Position numbers and translations under genes: made by a program. Below the pieces are notes generated by a model. That model was not told the DNA's origin and ran no database searches. It saw only the letters and a list, made by a program, of their open reading frames with translations. Below, one piece after another: positions 1 through 6,401 of a stretch of DNA of 37,337 nt. The stretch spans positions 1-37,337 of the forward strand of contig JBFIPU010000014.1 of the NCBI GenBank assembly GCA_041609995.1, in the 5' to 3' direction. The stretch comes from JABDOU01 sp041609995. Lineage in GTDB: Bacteria; Actinomycetota; Acidimicrobiia; Spongiisociales; SHLN01. Every line of letters begins with the position of its first letter. The first letter of the stretch is position 1.

Positions 1-27
1 GCAGAGCGAGGCATACGGAGGGAACGC

Positions 28-450
28 ATGAGCATTGTGGTCGGCATCGAAAATGCTCCGCATTCTGAGGTGGCTGTCCAGCGGGCCATCCAGCTGGCGG
101 AAGCGCTCAACATGGATCTACACGTGGTGCACGTCAAGCACATCCCCGCTGCCCTCTACATGTCGGCCCCGGTGCCCGCGGTGGACTTCGCTCAGATCGA
201 GGATGAAGGGGCGGCCGCCACCTGGGAATTGATGGCGCCGCATCTCGACCGTTCGACCGCCAATGTCACGCGTGAGACATTGAGCGGGAATCCGGCCGAT
301 GCCTTGGTCGAATACGCCGCCCAGGTGGGTGCGAACATGATCGTGGTCGGTTCTCGGGGGATGAGCAGTTTCAAGTCGCTGATACTCGGATCCACGTCAC
401 ACCGGGTGTTGCATCTGGCGCCCTGTGACGTGCACATCGCCAAGAGCTGA
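28..450 (+). CDS. Universal stress protein, UspA family
   Basis: Single-domain Usp of 140 residues, the usual family length. It starts with a short hydrophobic strand (SIVVGIENAPHS) and ends with the ATP-binding G-2x-G-9x-G(S/T) signature (VVGSRGMSSFKSLILGSTS, about residues 107-125), so it is probably an ATP-binding Usp. The ATG has a good Shine-Dalgarno, GGAGGG at 17-22, 5 nt upstream. A second Usp, a CBS-pair protein and DosS/DosR-like regulators follow. In mycobacteria Usp and CBS proteins are typical members of the hypoxia/dormancy (DosR) regulon, so a stress or redox role is inferred from both family and context. The promoter lies before the window. Confidence 0.93.
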   Translation: MSIVVGIENAPHSEVAVQRAIQLAEALNMDLHVVHVKHIPAALYMSAPVPAVDFAQIEDEGAAATWELMAPHLDRSTANVTRETLSGNPADALVEYAAQVGANMIVVGSRGMSSFKSLILGSTSHRVLHLAPCDVHIAKS

Positions 451-490
451 TCCGGAACCGGATGAGCCGCCGGTCTCGGGCGGTGGTCGA

Positions 491-925
491 TCAGTCCGCC
501 AGCGGGACCACCATGACGGGCACATCGGTCCTTCTGACAACACCATCGGTCACACTGCCCAATATCCAGCGACCGGCCCCCTTGCGGCCATGGGTGGCGA
601 TCACTATCAGGTCGGCCCACGTGACGGCCTCGTGGGCGATGGCCTCGGCCGTGTGGTCGGAGAAGACGACGCTCACACTGGCCTTGACCCCCCTCTCGCC
701 CAGCTCGCGGGCAAGCCGTTCGAGATGAACCCGCCCCGCCTCTTCGATCGTGATTCCCTCGACGTCGGCGAACTCGGTGAGGGATCGGGTCGACTTCGGA
801 TCGATCACTGCCAGGAGCCGGACGTCGGCATCGAACATCTTTGCCATGGTGCTGGCCGCCTCCATGGAGCTTTCGGGGTCGTGGGAGATGCCAATCGGCA
901 CCAGGATTCGGTCGACTTCTAGCAT
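491..925 (-). CDS. Universal stress protein, UspA family (second copy)
   Basis: 144-residue Usp beginning MLEVDRILVPIG. The C-terminal half carries the ATP-binding signature ATHGRKGAGRWILGSVTDGV. The open frame continues upstream to 1045, but the ATG at 925 is preferred: AGGAG at 931-935 lies 5 nt upstream, and the residues before it are not Usp-like. It is convergent with the first Usp and divergent from the CBS-domain gene at 1087. The shared intergenic region holds a DosR-like box (976-989), about 50 bp upstream of this start. The function is probably nucleotide-dependent stress or dormancy signalling; the exact ligand and output cannot be told. Confidence 0.93.
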   Translation of the reverse strand: MLEVDRILVPIGISHDPESSMEAASTMAKMFDADVRLLAVIDPKSTRSLTEFADVEGITIEEAGRVHLERLARELGERGVKASVSVVFSDHTAEAIAHEAVTWADLIVIATHGRKGAGRWILGSVTDGVVRRTDVPVMVVPLAD

Positions 926-975
926 GCCAACTCCTTTCGTGCACCGACGATGCTCGATCGGTTCCGGCTTTGCTA

Positions 976-989
976 GGGACGGAAGGCCC
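976..989. promoter_or_regulatory. DosR/DevR-like box (GGGAC-N4-GGCCC)
   Basis: GGGAC GGAA GGCCC lies between the divergent Usp (start 925) and CBS (start 1087) genes. The mycobacterial DosR operator is a 20-bp palindrome with core GGGAC-N4-GTCCC. This copy keeps the exact half-site spacing with one change in the second half. Two regulators with DosR-type recognition helices are encoded within 3 kb. The operator role is inferred. Confidence 0.5.
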
Positions 990-1086
990 CTTCGGTTCAG
1001 GCCCGCCGGCACAGGCCAGACGGCCCTGGGGACGGCTATCGTCACTGGTGCATGCTTGGATGAGCATCATAGAGAAGGGAGCGGTA

Positions 1087-1476
1087 GTGAAGATACGCGA
1101 GTTGGTCGGTGGCACTGCGTTCTTGTGCGGCCCCGACCTCACGATGACCCAGGCGGCAGAAGAAATGGAATCTCAGCAGATCGGCGCGCTGGCAGTGACC
1201 GAGAAGGGCGAGCTGGTCGGCGTGATCACCGAGCGTGACATCCTGCGGGCGGTCGCCCAACACGCCAGCATGCAGACCACAACCGTTCGCGAGTGGATGA
1301 CAACGGACCCGGACACCATCGGAGCCGACGTGGATGTGGAGGAGGCGGCCAGCTGGCTGCTGACGGCCGGGTATCGGCACCTCCCGGTGATGGACAATGG
1401 GGACCTCATCGGCATGGCCAGCATCAAAGACGTCCTCTGGTCGGTGTTCGACGTCACGAAGACCTCCGAGGCCTGA
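1087..1476 (+). CDS. CBS-domain pair protein (Hrp1-like)
   Basis: Stand-alone pair of CBS domains, 129 residues. CBS1 is about residues 8-60 (QQIGALAVTEKGELVGVITERDIL) and CBS2 about 70-125 (VREWMTTDP then YRHLPVMDNGDLIGMASIKDVL). Such proteins form dimers binding adenine nucleotides. The GTG at 1087 is chosen because AAGGGAG (1075-1081) sits 5 nt upstream; an in-frame ATG at 1060 is an alternative. It shares its upstream region, with a DosR-like box, with a divergent Usp. It resembles in size and context the M. tuberculosis DosR-regulon protein Hrp1 (Rv2626c). The function is uncertain beyond ligand sensing. Confidence 0.88.
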   Translation: MKIRELVGGTAFLCGPDLTMTQAAEEMESQQIGALAVTEKGELVGVITERDILRAVAQHASMQTTTVREWMTTDPDTIGADVDVEEAASWLLTAGYRHLPVMDNGDLIGMASIKDVLWSVFDVTKTSEA

Positions 1477-1487
1477 CCCAGCCACTC

Positions 1488-1503
1488 CCACGCACAGGCG
1501 TGG
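1488..1503 (+). terminator. Hairpin after the CBS gene
   Basis: CCACGC, loop ACAG, GCGTGG is a perfect 6-bp stem starting 11 nt after the CBS stop codon. It has no T-tract, which is common for actinobacterial terminators. The rest of the 150-bp gap to 1627 shows nothing else recognisable. Confidence 0.45.
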
Positions 1504-1626
1504 CTCTCGATGCTGTTGCTATGACGTTGCTGCCATGGCGGTCCCCTGTCGCGATCCAAGGGTGGCGGCGGCTTTTCCCGGCCACCGTTCGAAGTCGCCT
1601 TGGGGGCCTCGATAAGGGCTTCGACC

Positions 1627-2742
1627 TCAGGTCCGGCGCGGTAGGTTGACCGTGAGCATCGTGCCTTCTCCCAGCGTGGAGTGGATCTCGACCGTTCCTC
1701 CCAGGTCGAACGCCCGTTGTCGGATGTTCCCCAAGCCCATCCCCGGTGAGATCTCCTCGGGCTCGAATCCGGTGCCCCGATCGCTGACGCTGATTCGAAG
1801 ATCAAGCGCATTGCCGGATACGATCACTTGCACGCTGTCGGCACCGCCGTGTCGTAACGCGTTGGAGGTGGCCTCTTTGACGATGTGCATCACGGCATCG
1901 GCCATCCGGTCGGAGATGTCGCCGAGCATGCCGCTGAACGTTAGGTCCACCCGGGCCCGGTAGGACTCGGCGAGTTCCTGGACCAGCTCCGATACCTCCG
2001 TCGTGATCGGCCGTTCCTCGTTGTCAGATCGCGTGAGGTCGAAAATGAAGTGGCGAAGCGAGGCAATCGATTCGTCGAGGCGCGATATTGCATTGGCGAT
2101 CGCCTGGCGGGCGTCGGTGTCCGCGATCCGCTGTGAGATCCCTTCGAGCGACAAACCGACGGCAAACAGATCTTGGATGACGGCGTCGTGGACGTCGCGG
2201 GCGATGCGCTCGCGATCATCGAACACCGCCGCCCGCTGCAACCGGGCGTGCAGCAGGTTGCTGACGATCGCCGTTCCCCCGATCAGAGCGAGTGTCTCGA
2301 CCACCGCCTGGTCTTCGTCCGAGAATCCGCCTTCTTTCTCGGTGAGGTACAGATTGCCGAATATCCGTTCCCCGGTTCGCAGCGGGACGCCCAGAAAGCC
2401 TTCCATCTGCGGGTGGTGAGGAGGGAAACCGACCGAATCGGGATGATCGGTGATGTGATCGAGCCGAATGGTCGCTCCTCGGCTCACGGTACCGAGCACG
2501 CTGTGTCCAGTCGGTGGGGATCCGATGCGAGCCACGGTCTCCTCGTCCATCCCCATGTGGAGGAACTCGTCGAGGCGGCCATCGTCGCCGACCACTCCCA
2601 ACGCTCCGTAGCGCGCTCCCGTAACCTGCATGGCGGTTTGAACGACTTTGAACAGAACGTTGCGCAGATCGGCTTGCCCGGCAACGTCGGAAGCTGCTCC
2701 AAACAGGTCGCTGAGGTTGTCCGGTCCGAGGCGGGCTGTCAT
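1627..2742 (-). CDS. DosS-like sensor histidine kinase, single heme-type GAF
   Basis: 371-residue cytoplasmic kinase. An N-terminal GAF domain (about 25-165) is followed by a HisKA_3 dimerisation domain with H-box ERIARDVHDAVIQDLF (phospho-acceptor His near 185) and a HATPase_c domain (ATSNALRHGG as N-box, DRGTGFEPEE, GMGLGNIRQRA). The GAF has SVGFPPHHPQM near residue 110, aligning with M. tuberculosis DosS SIGFPPYHPPM, whose His149 is the heme ligand; the distal Tyr region (FGNLYLTEK) also matches. It therefore probably senses O2, NO or redox through heme. Unlike DosS it has only one GAF. The start at ATG 2742 is favoured by TAGTCT 6 nt upstream (leaderless); ATG 2745 and TTG 2748 are alternatives. 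It is divergent from a DosR-like regulator. Confidence 0.92.
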   Translation of the reverse strand: MTARLGPDNLSDLFGAASDVAGQADLRNVLFKVVQTAMQVTGARYGALGVVGDDGRLDEFLHMGMDEETVARIGSPPTGHSVLGTVSRGATIRLDHITDHPDSVGFPPHHPQMEGFLGVPLRTGERIFGNLYLTEKEGGFSDEDQAVVETLALIGGTAIVSNLLHARLQRAAVFDDRERIARDVHDAVIQDLFAVGLSLEGISQRIADTDARQAIANAISRLDESIASLRHFIFDLTRSDNEERPITTEVSELVQELAESYRARVDLTFSGMLGDISDRMADAVMHIVKEATSNALRHGGADSVQVIVSGNALDLRISVSDRGTGFEPEEISPGMGLGNIRQRAFDLGGTVEIHSTLGEGTMLTVNLPRRT

Positions 2743-2748
2743 CATCAA

Positions 2749-2754
2749 AGACTA
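2749..2754 (-). promoter_or_regulatory. Leaderless -10 element for the histidine kinase
   Basis: TAGTCT on the minus strand lies exactly 6 nt before ATG 2742, and there is no Shine-Dalgarno. The TANNNT-N6-start layout recurs at many genes here. Confidence 0.55.
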
Positions 2755-2782
2755 CGCCTACCGCTCAACCGAGGTGATCGCA

Positions 2783-3448
2783 GTGGGTGACAAGATCCGG
2801 GTCCTGCTCGTGGACGACCACCAAGTGGTGCGCGAAGGCCTGTCCGCTCTCCTGTCGGCCCAGCCGGACATCGTCGTGGTTGGTGAAGCCGGGAACGCAT
2901 CGGAGGCGATCCGGCGAATCGGCTACGACTCCCCCGATGTCGTGATGCTCGACGAGCGACTTCCCGACAAGGCCGGCAGTGCCGTCTGCTCGGACATATT
3001 GGAGCGTTTTCCGGAAGTCAAAGTGTTGATGCTGTCATCTCATGCAGACGAGGAAGCGTTGCAACGCGCAATCAAGGCCGGGTCCTCGGGGTTTCTGCTC
3101 AAGGCTTTGGACTCAAAGGTCATCATCGATGCCGTCAGGACCGTCGCGGCAGGGGGCGAGGTACTGGATCCCGCATTGACCTCGGACCTATTTCACTCGA
3201 TCCGACACGAAGGCGAAGGGCCCAGCGAATTGGCGGGGCTGTCCGAGCGGGAAAAGCGAGTCCTGGAGTTGCTGGGGCAGGGGCTCAGCAACCGCCAGAT
3301 CGCCGACGAGGTCTACCTGGCCGAGAAAACGGTCAAGAATTACGTATCGAACCTCTTACGTAAGCTCGATTTGCGGAGCCGGGCAGAAGCAGCCACCTTC
3401 GCGGTGCGGGTGTTCTCCGAGACCCGTCGGGATCCTGAGACCTGGTAA
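2783..3448 (+). CDS. DosR/NarL-type response regulator
   Basis: 221-residue regulator. The receiver domain has the acidic pair VDDH (11-12), phospho-acceptor Asp57 (VVMLDERLPDK), the switch residue in LSSHADEE and Lys in GFLLKALD. The C-terminal LuxR-type HTH (about 150-210) contains GLSNRQIADEVYLAEKTVKN. The recognition segment LAEKTVKNYVS is identical to that of mycobacterial DosR, including the Lys/Lys/Asn that contact GGGAC boxes. The GTG at 2783 has GAGGTGA (2771-2777) 5 nt upstream; the ORF running back to 2648 overlaps the divergent kinase and is not used. The divergent kinase is the likely partner, giving a DosRS-like pair. Confidence 0.93.
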   Translation: MGDKIRVLLVDDHQVVREGLSALLSAQPDIVVVGEAGNASEAIRRIGYDSPDVVMLDERLPDKAGSAVCSDILERFPEVKVLMLSSHADEEALQRAIKAGSSGFLLKALDSKVIIDAVRTVAAGGEVLDPALTSDLFHSIRHEGEGPSELAGLSEREKRVLELLGQGLSNRQIADEVYLAEKTVKNYVSNLLRKLDLRSRAEAATFAVRVFSETRRDPETW

Positions 3449-3453
3449 CACTC

Positions 3454-3906
3454 TCACCATCTTCCCGGGCGGGAGCGAAACACAAAGGCGTTCGACGAGC
3501 GCCCCGTGACCGTGTCCAGATCAACGGCCACGACGACGGATCCTTCGTTCGACCGCCCCAGCGTCGCCGGAAAGCTGACGGCTGAGCGATATTTGGCGAG
3601 CAGCGCTTCTTCCACGCTGTGGATCACCGCTGCGTCGGTGACGATGGAGGCTTTCCCCCAGCCGATCACGCTCTTCCAGTTGCCCGAGTTCTCCTCGTAG
3701 CTGGCGACCTCGATACATACGCGAGGATGCATCTTGAGAGCCTGCAAACGCCTGCCCTCGTGCGTGCGGAACGCCACGCGTCCATCGTCGGTCATGACAT
3801 ACGAGATCGGTGTGACGTACACCTCGCTGTTGGCCCATACCCCTAAATGGGCCAACGGATGATTGGCGAGCAGCGCCGCACAGTCCGCCCATTCGAGCTG
3901 TCTCAT
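3454..3906 (-). CDS. Pyridoxamine 5'-phosphate oxidase-like (FMN split-barrel) protein
   Basis: 150 residues with a compact split beta-barrel pattern: HLGVWANSEVYVTPISYVMTDDG, then RTHEGRRLQALKMHPRVCIEV, then a GWGKASIV strand. This is the small PPOX / flavin-nucleotide-binding family, members of which bind FMN, F420 or heme. It stands between the two DosR-like regulators, and an M. tuberculosis PPOX-like protein (Rv3129) is a DosR regulon member, so a redox role during low oxygen is plausible. The ATG at 3906 has no Shine-Dalgarno but has TACGGT 6 nt upstream (leaderless). It is convergent with the first regulator, with a 5-bp gap. The substrate is unknown. Confidence 0.87.
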   Translation of the reverse strand: MRQLEWADCAALLANHPLAHLGVWANSEVYVTPISYVMTDDGRVAFRTHEGRRLQALKMHPRVCIEVASYEENSGNWKSVIGWGKASIVTDAAVIHSVEEALLAKYRSAVSFPATLGRSNEGSVVVAVDLDTVTGRSSNAFVFRSRPGRW

Positions 3907-3911
3907 GCTGT

Positions 3912-3927
3912 GACCGTACTTGCGGTC
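3912..3927 (-). promoter_or_regulatory. Inverted repeat over the leaderless -10 of the PPOX gene
   Basis: GACCG-TACTTG-CGGTC (plus-strand reading) is a perfect 5-bp inverted repeat. It covers TACGGT (3913-3918, minus strand), which lies 6 nt before the start codon at 3906. It could be an operator or an RNA hairpin. Low certainty. Confidence 0.35.
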
Positions 3928-3982
3928 GGCTGCAAGGCACTAGGGGCGTTTGGCTATTGCCTCCCGGGATGAAGGCCGGCCC

Positions 3983-3988
3983 TATCAT
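3983..3988 (+). promoter_or_regulatory. Leaderless -10 element for the second response regulator
   Basis: TATCAT is followed by exactly 6 nt (GCTCGC) and ATG 3995. There is no Shine-Dalgarno. The transcript is expected to begin at the start codon. Confidence 0.6.
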
Positions 3989-3994
3989 GCTCGC

Positions 3995-4621
3995 ATGATC
4001 CGCGTTCTGGTGGTCGACGACCATGCCATCGTCCGGGCCGGTATCACCCACCACCTCGAAGGCACCGGCACGATGGAGGTCGCCGGGGAGGCTTCCACCG
4101 CGGCCGAGACGCTGGAAGTCGCCGCGTCCTGCAGGGCGGACGTGGCCGTGCTCGACCTACGGCTACCCGACGGCAGCGGGACCGAATTGTGCAAGCGCCT
4201 GCTGGCGGCGGATCTGGTTGGCGCCTGCGTGATCCACACCTCGTTTGCGGATCCGGCCAGCCTCAGAGCTGCACTCGATGCCGGTGCCAAGGGATACGTT
4301 CTCAAGACCATGGACACCGATCGCCTCATCGAGGCCATCGAGGGGGCGGCCGCGGGAGAAGCCCACATCGACCCCGATGCCCAGGCAGCACTCGAACGCT
4401 ATGAGTCGGGAGAGAGCGGCGACAATCAGATCGACCGGTTGTCTCCTCAGGAACGGCGGGTGTTGGAGCTGATCACCAAGGGCCTCACCAACCGGGAAAT
4501 CGCAGACGAGATGGCGCTGGCGGAAAAGACCGTGAAGAACTACGTCTCGAACATGCTGCACAAACTCGGGATGAAACGGAGGTCGGAGGCGGCCGCACTC
4601 GCCGCCCGCCTCGAGCCCTGA
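3995..4621 (+). CDS. DosR-like NarL-family response regulator (second)
   Basis: 208 residues, the length class of mycobacterial DosR. Receiver: DDH at 8-10, phospho-acceptor Asp54 (VAVLDLRLPDGSG) at the same position as in DosR, and Lys in KGYVLKTMD. The LuxR-type HTH reads RLSPQERRVLELITKGLTN followed by EIADEMALAEKTVKNYVS and MLHKLGMKRRSEAA, very close to DosR including KLGM.RR. The frame is open from 3950, but MIRVLVVDDH at 3995 is the natural start and has a leaderless promoter. There is no adjacent kinase; the DosS-like kinase at 1627-2742 could serve both regulators. It probably recognises GGGAC-type boxes such as 976-989 and 4662-4675. Confidence 0.93.
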   Translation: MIRVLVVDDHAIVRAGITHHLEGTGTMEVAGEASTAAETLEVAASCRADVAVLDLRLPDGSGTELCKRLLAADLVGACVIHTSFADPASLRAALDAGAKGYVLKTMDTDRLIEAIEGAAAGEAHIDPDAQAALERYESGESGDNQIDRLSPQERRVLELITKGLTNREIADEMALAEKTVKNYVSNMLHKLGMKRRSEAAALAARLEP

Positions 4622-4661
4622 AACCGGCAACAACAGGGTGAGTACGTCGGCATCGGCACAT

Positions 4662-4675
4662 GTGACACGAGGCCC
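4662..4675. promoter_or_regulatory. Second DosR-like box (GTGAC-N4-GGCCC)
   Basis: GTGAC ACGA GGCCC has the same half-site spacing as the box at 976-989 and begins 79 bp before the DoxX start at 4741. GTGAC half-sites occur in some mycobacterial DosR targets. Two mismatches to the palindromic core make this weaker than the first box. Confidence 0.4.
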
Positions 4676-4740
4676 TACTCGTCGTTCCGCCAACCCGCGA
4701 TGGTTATCGGGTTGTCAATCTGGTCTCGTGAGGCAGCCTT

Positions 4741-5292
4741 ATGGCGACAATGGTCACCCGCTCATACTCTCCCGAGAACGCTGCGCCGGGTAGTGATGTT
4801 CCGGGCACTTCGTCGGTTCGGTTTGTGTGGGCGACATTGCGCCTCATGTTGGGAGCGATCTTCCTCTGGGCATTCCTGGACAAGACGTTCGGTCTCGGTT
4901 TCGCGACCGAGGCCGAAGCAGCCTGGATCAGAGGAGGATCCCCCACGTCGGGCTACCTCGAATTCGAGACGAAAGGCCCCCTGCAGGGCTTCTATCAGAG
5001 CCTGGCCGGGAGCAGTTTCGTGGATTGGCTTTTCATGATCGGACTACTGGGAATCGGCGTCGCCCTGTTGGCAGGCATTGGCGTTCGGATAGCCGCCGTA
5101 ACAGGAGCCATCTTGCTGGTGATGATGTGGACGGCTTATCTCGCTCCGGACCATCACCCGGTGTTGGGCGACCACCTCGTCTACGCCGTCGTGCTGGCCG
5201 GGGTCGCGATGAGCGACGCCGGAGAGACCTGGGGTCTCGGCAAGTGGTGGAAGCGATCCTCGCTTGCACAGAGACATCGGTTTCTCATATGA
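4741..5292 (+). CDS. DoxX-family membrane protein
   Basis: 183-residue integral membrane protein with about four hydrophobic segments: LRLMLGAIFLWAFLDKTFGL, WLFMIGLLGIGVALLAGIGV, VTGAILLVMMWTAYLA and HLVYAVVLAGVAMSD. The first segment carries the DoxX-type R..LG..F...G.DK pattern, and the extracytoplasmic loop is long (FATEAEAAWIRGG...). Related proteins include the small subunit of thiosulfate:quinone oxidoreductase and redox-homeostasis membrane proteins. GAGG lies 7 nt before the ATG. A DosR-like box lies upstream, linking it to the stress island. A strong hairpin follows it. The electron donor is not predictable. Confidence 0.85.
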   Translation: MATMVTRSYSPENAAPGSDVPGTSSVRFVWATLRLMLGAIFLWAFLDKTFGLGFATEAEAAWIRGGSPTSGYLEFETKGPLQGFYQSLAGSSFVDWLFMIGLLGIGVALLAGIGVRIAAVTGAILLVMMWTAYLAPDHHPVLGDHLVYAVVLAGVAMSDAGETWGLGKWWKRSSLAQRHRFLI

Positions 5293-5306
5293 CCTGGTAG
5301 TCGCGC

Positions 5307-5344
5307 GACAGACCCCGGGACCTCCCCCTGGCCCGGGGTCTGTC
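5307..5344 (+). terminator. Strong 13-bp stem-loop terminator
   Basis: GACAGACCCCGGG (5307-5319) pairs perfectly with CCCGGGGTCTGTC (5332-5344) across a 12-nt loop. It starts 15 nt after the DoxX stop and precedes the ArfB start. There is no T-run. It closes the stress island. Confidence 0.8.
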
Positions 5345-5379
5345 CGCGTCCGAACCCGAGTACGTACGCTTCAGGCAAT

Positions 5380-5799
5380 ATGAACGGAATCGACGTGCCC
5401 GGCCACTGTCGGATCCCGGAATCCGAGCTCGAGTGGGAGTTCACCACGTCCGGGGGACCGGGCGGCCAGCACGCCAACCGCTCCGAGACGAGGGTGACGT
5501 TGCGCTGGGATTATGAGCACAGCCCGTCTCTTTCTCTGTCTCAGAAGACGGTTCTCCGGCGGATGGGCGGATCCAGAACGGCCGGAGGCGTGATCACGAT
5601 CACCTCCGATCGGACGCGATCACAATCCCGAAATCGCCACGACGCCAGGGAGCGGCTGGCAGAGTTGATCGCTGATCTGCTGCGACCGAAGAAGAAGCGA
5701 CGAGCCACGAAACCGACGACTGCCTCGCGTCGCCGACGACTCCACGAGAAGCGACGACGGGGCGAGACCAAGCAATTGCGCAAACGCCCTGACTACTAA
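5380..5799 (+). CDS. arfB: Peptidyl-tRNA hydrolase ArfB (YaeJ-type ribosome rescue)
   Basis: 139 residues. The release-factor catalytic motif GGQ is at 28-30 in TSGGPGGQHANRSETRVTL. After the small domain comes a basic tail (PKKKRRATKPTTASRRRRLHEKRRRGETK). This is the architecture of ArfB, which places the tail in the empty mRNA channel of stalled ribosomes and hydrolyses the peptidyl-tRNA. It lacks the codon-recognition domains of RF1/RF2. It is monocistronic, with a terminator upstream; TACGCT (5365-5370) could be the -10, with a 9-nt leader. Confidence 0.93.
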   Translation: MNGIDVPGHCRIPESELEWEFTTSGGPGGQHANRSETRVTLRWDYEHSPSLSLSQKTVLRRMGGSRTAGGVITITSDRTRSQSRNRHDARERLAELIADLLRPKKKRRATKPTTASRRRRLHEKRRRGETKQLRKRPDY

Positions 5800-5818
5800 C
5801 TGGTTGCCCGAGGCGGGT

Positions 5819-6253
5819 TCAGTCCAGTCGTCTCCAGCGAAGGCGGCTGACGACGGTCTTGCCGGACCGGCTCACAGAAGGGGGCGTACTGAGCACCATG
5901 TCACCGTCCTCGGTCATCGTGATGTGGCGAACTTGATCGGTTCCGATCCAGTTGGGAAACAAGCTCAGCTCGACGTGGTGGATCACAGTGCTACCAGTCA
6001 CCGAATACGAACCGGCATACGCGAGATATCCCGCCGCCATCTGCGCCTGTTCCGCCTGTGGGGCGGCGGGAAGGTTGGACGCCGAGCTTGCAGGCCTGTC
6101 CGCTTTCATCAGCATCCCCGCCATCCGCCCTTCGAATGTATAAGTGATGAGGCCCCGGGTGCCCGGACCGAACGGTTCCCACGAAATCCCGTCGTCGGAT
6201 TCGGCGTGCCAGCTGATCAGTCGGTAGGTGCCGGCGATTTCGTCTGGGGTCAT
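5819..6253 (-). CDS. Lipocalin-like domain protein
   Basis: 144 residues. The beginning, EIAGTYRLISWHAESDDG, followed by ITYTFEGRMAGMLM and later strands SYSVTGSTVIHHVELSLFPNW, is typical of the small cytosolic lipocalin-like (Lipocalin_5) family, an eight-stranded barrel with unknown ligands. No signal peptide is seen. The ATG at 6253 is preferred over the TTG at 6256. It is convergent with arfB, with a 19-bp gap. An inverted repeat lies 66-98 bp upstream. The ligand is unknown. Confidence 0.75.
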   Translation of the reverse strand: MTPDEIAGTYRLISWHAESDDGISWEPFGPGTRGLITYTFEGRMAGMLMKADRPASSASNLPAAPQAEQAQMAAGYLAYAGSYSVTGSTVIHHVELSLFPNWIGTDQVRHITMTEDGDMVLSTPPSVSRSGKTVVSRLRWRRLD

Positions 6254-6311
6254 CAACGGTTCTCGCGTGGCGTTTGGCGCCGCGCGTCGATAGCGTTCGT
6301 GTGTGGGGTAT

Positions 6312-6351
6312 CGCCGCCTGAAACGACTGTTTCAAAGCATCGGTGGCGGCG
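6312..6351 (-). terminator. Nested inverted repeat between fusion gene and lipocalin gene
   Basis: The outer arms CGCCGCC (6312-6318) and GGCGGCG (6345-6351) enclose an inner perfect repeat TGAAAC-GACT-GTTTCA (6319-6334). It lies 51 bp beyond the stop of the large fusion gene and 59 bp before the lipocalin start. It may act as a terminator or an operator. Confidence 0.4.
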
Positions 6352-6401
6352 CTCACAGATCGACTCCGGCCGGCCCTCCCAGATGTCCTGCGGGGTCACC
6401 A

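Noticed and set aside
3968..3983. GGCCGGCC palindrome upstream of the second response regulator
   Set aside because: Short GC-only palindromes are common in this DNA; no second feature supports an operator.
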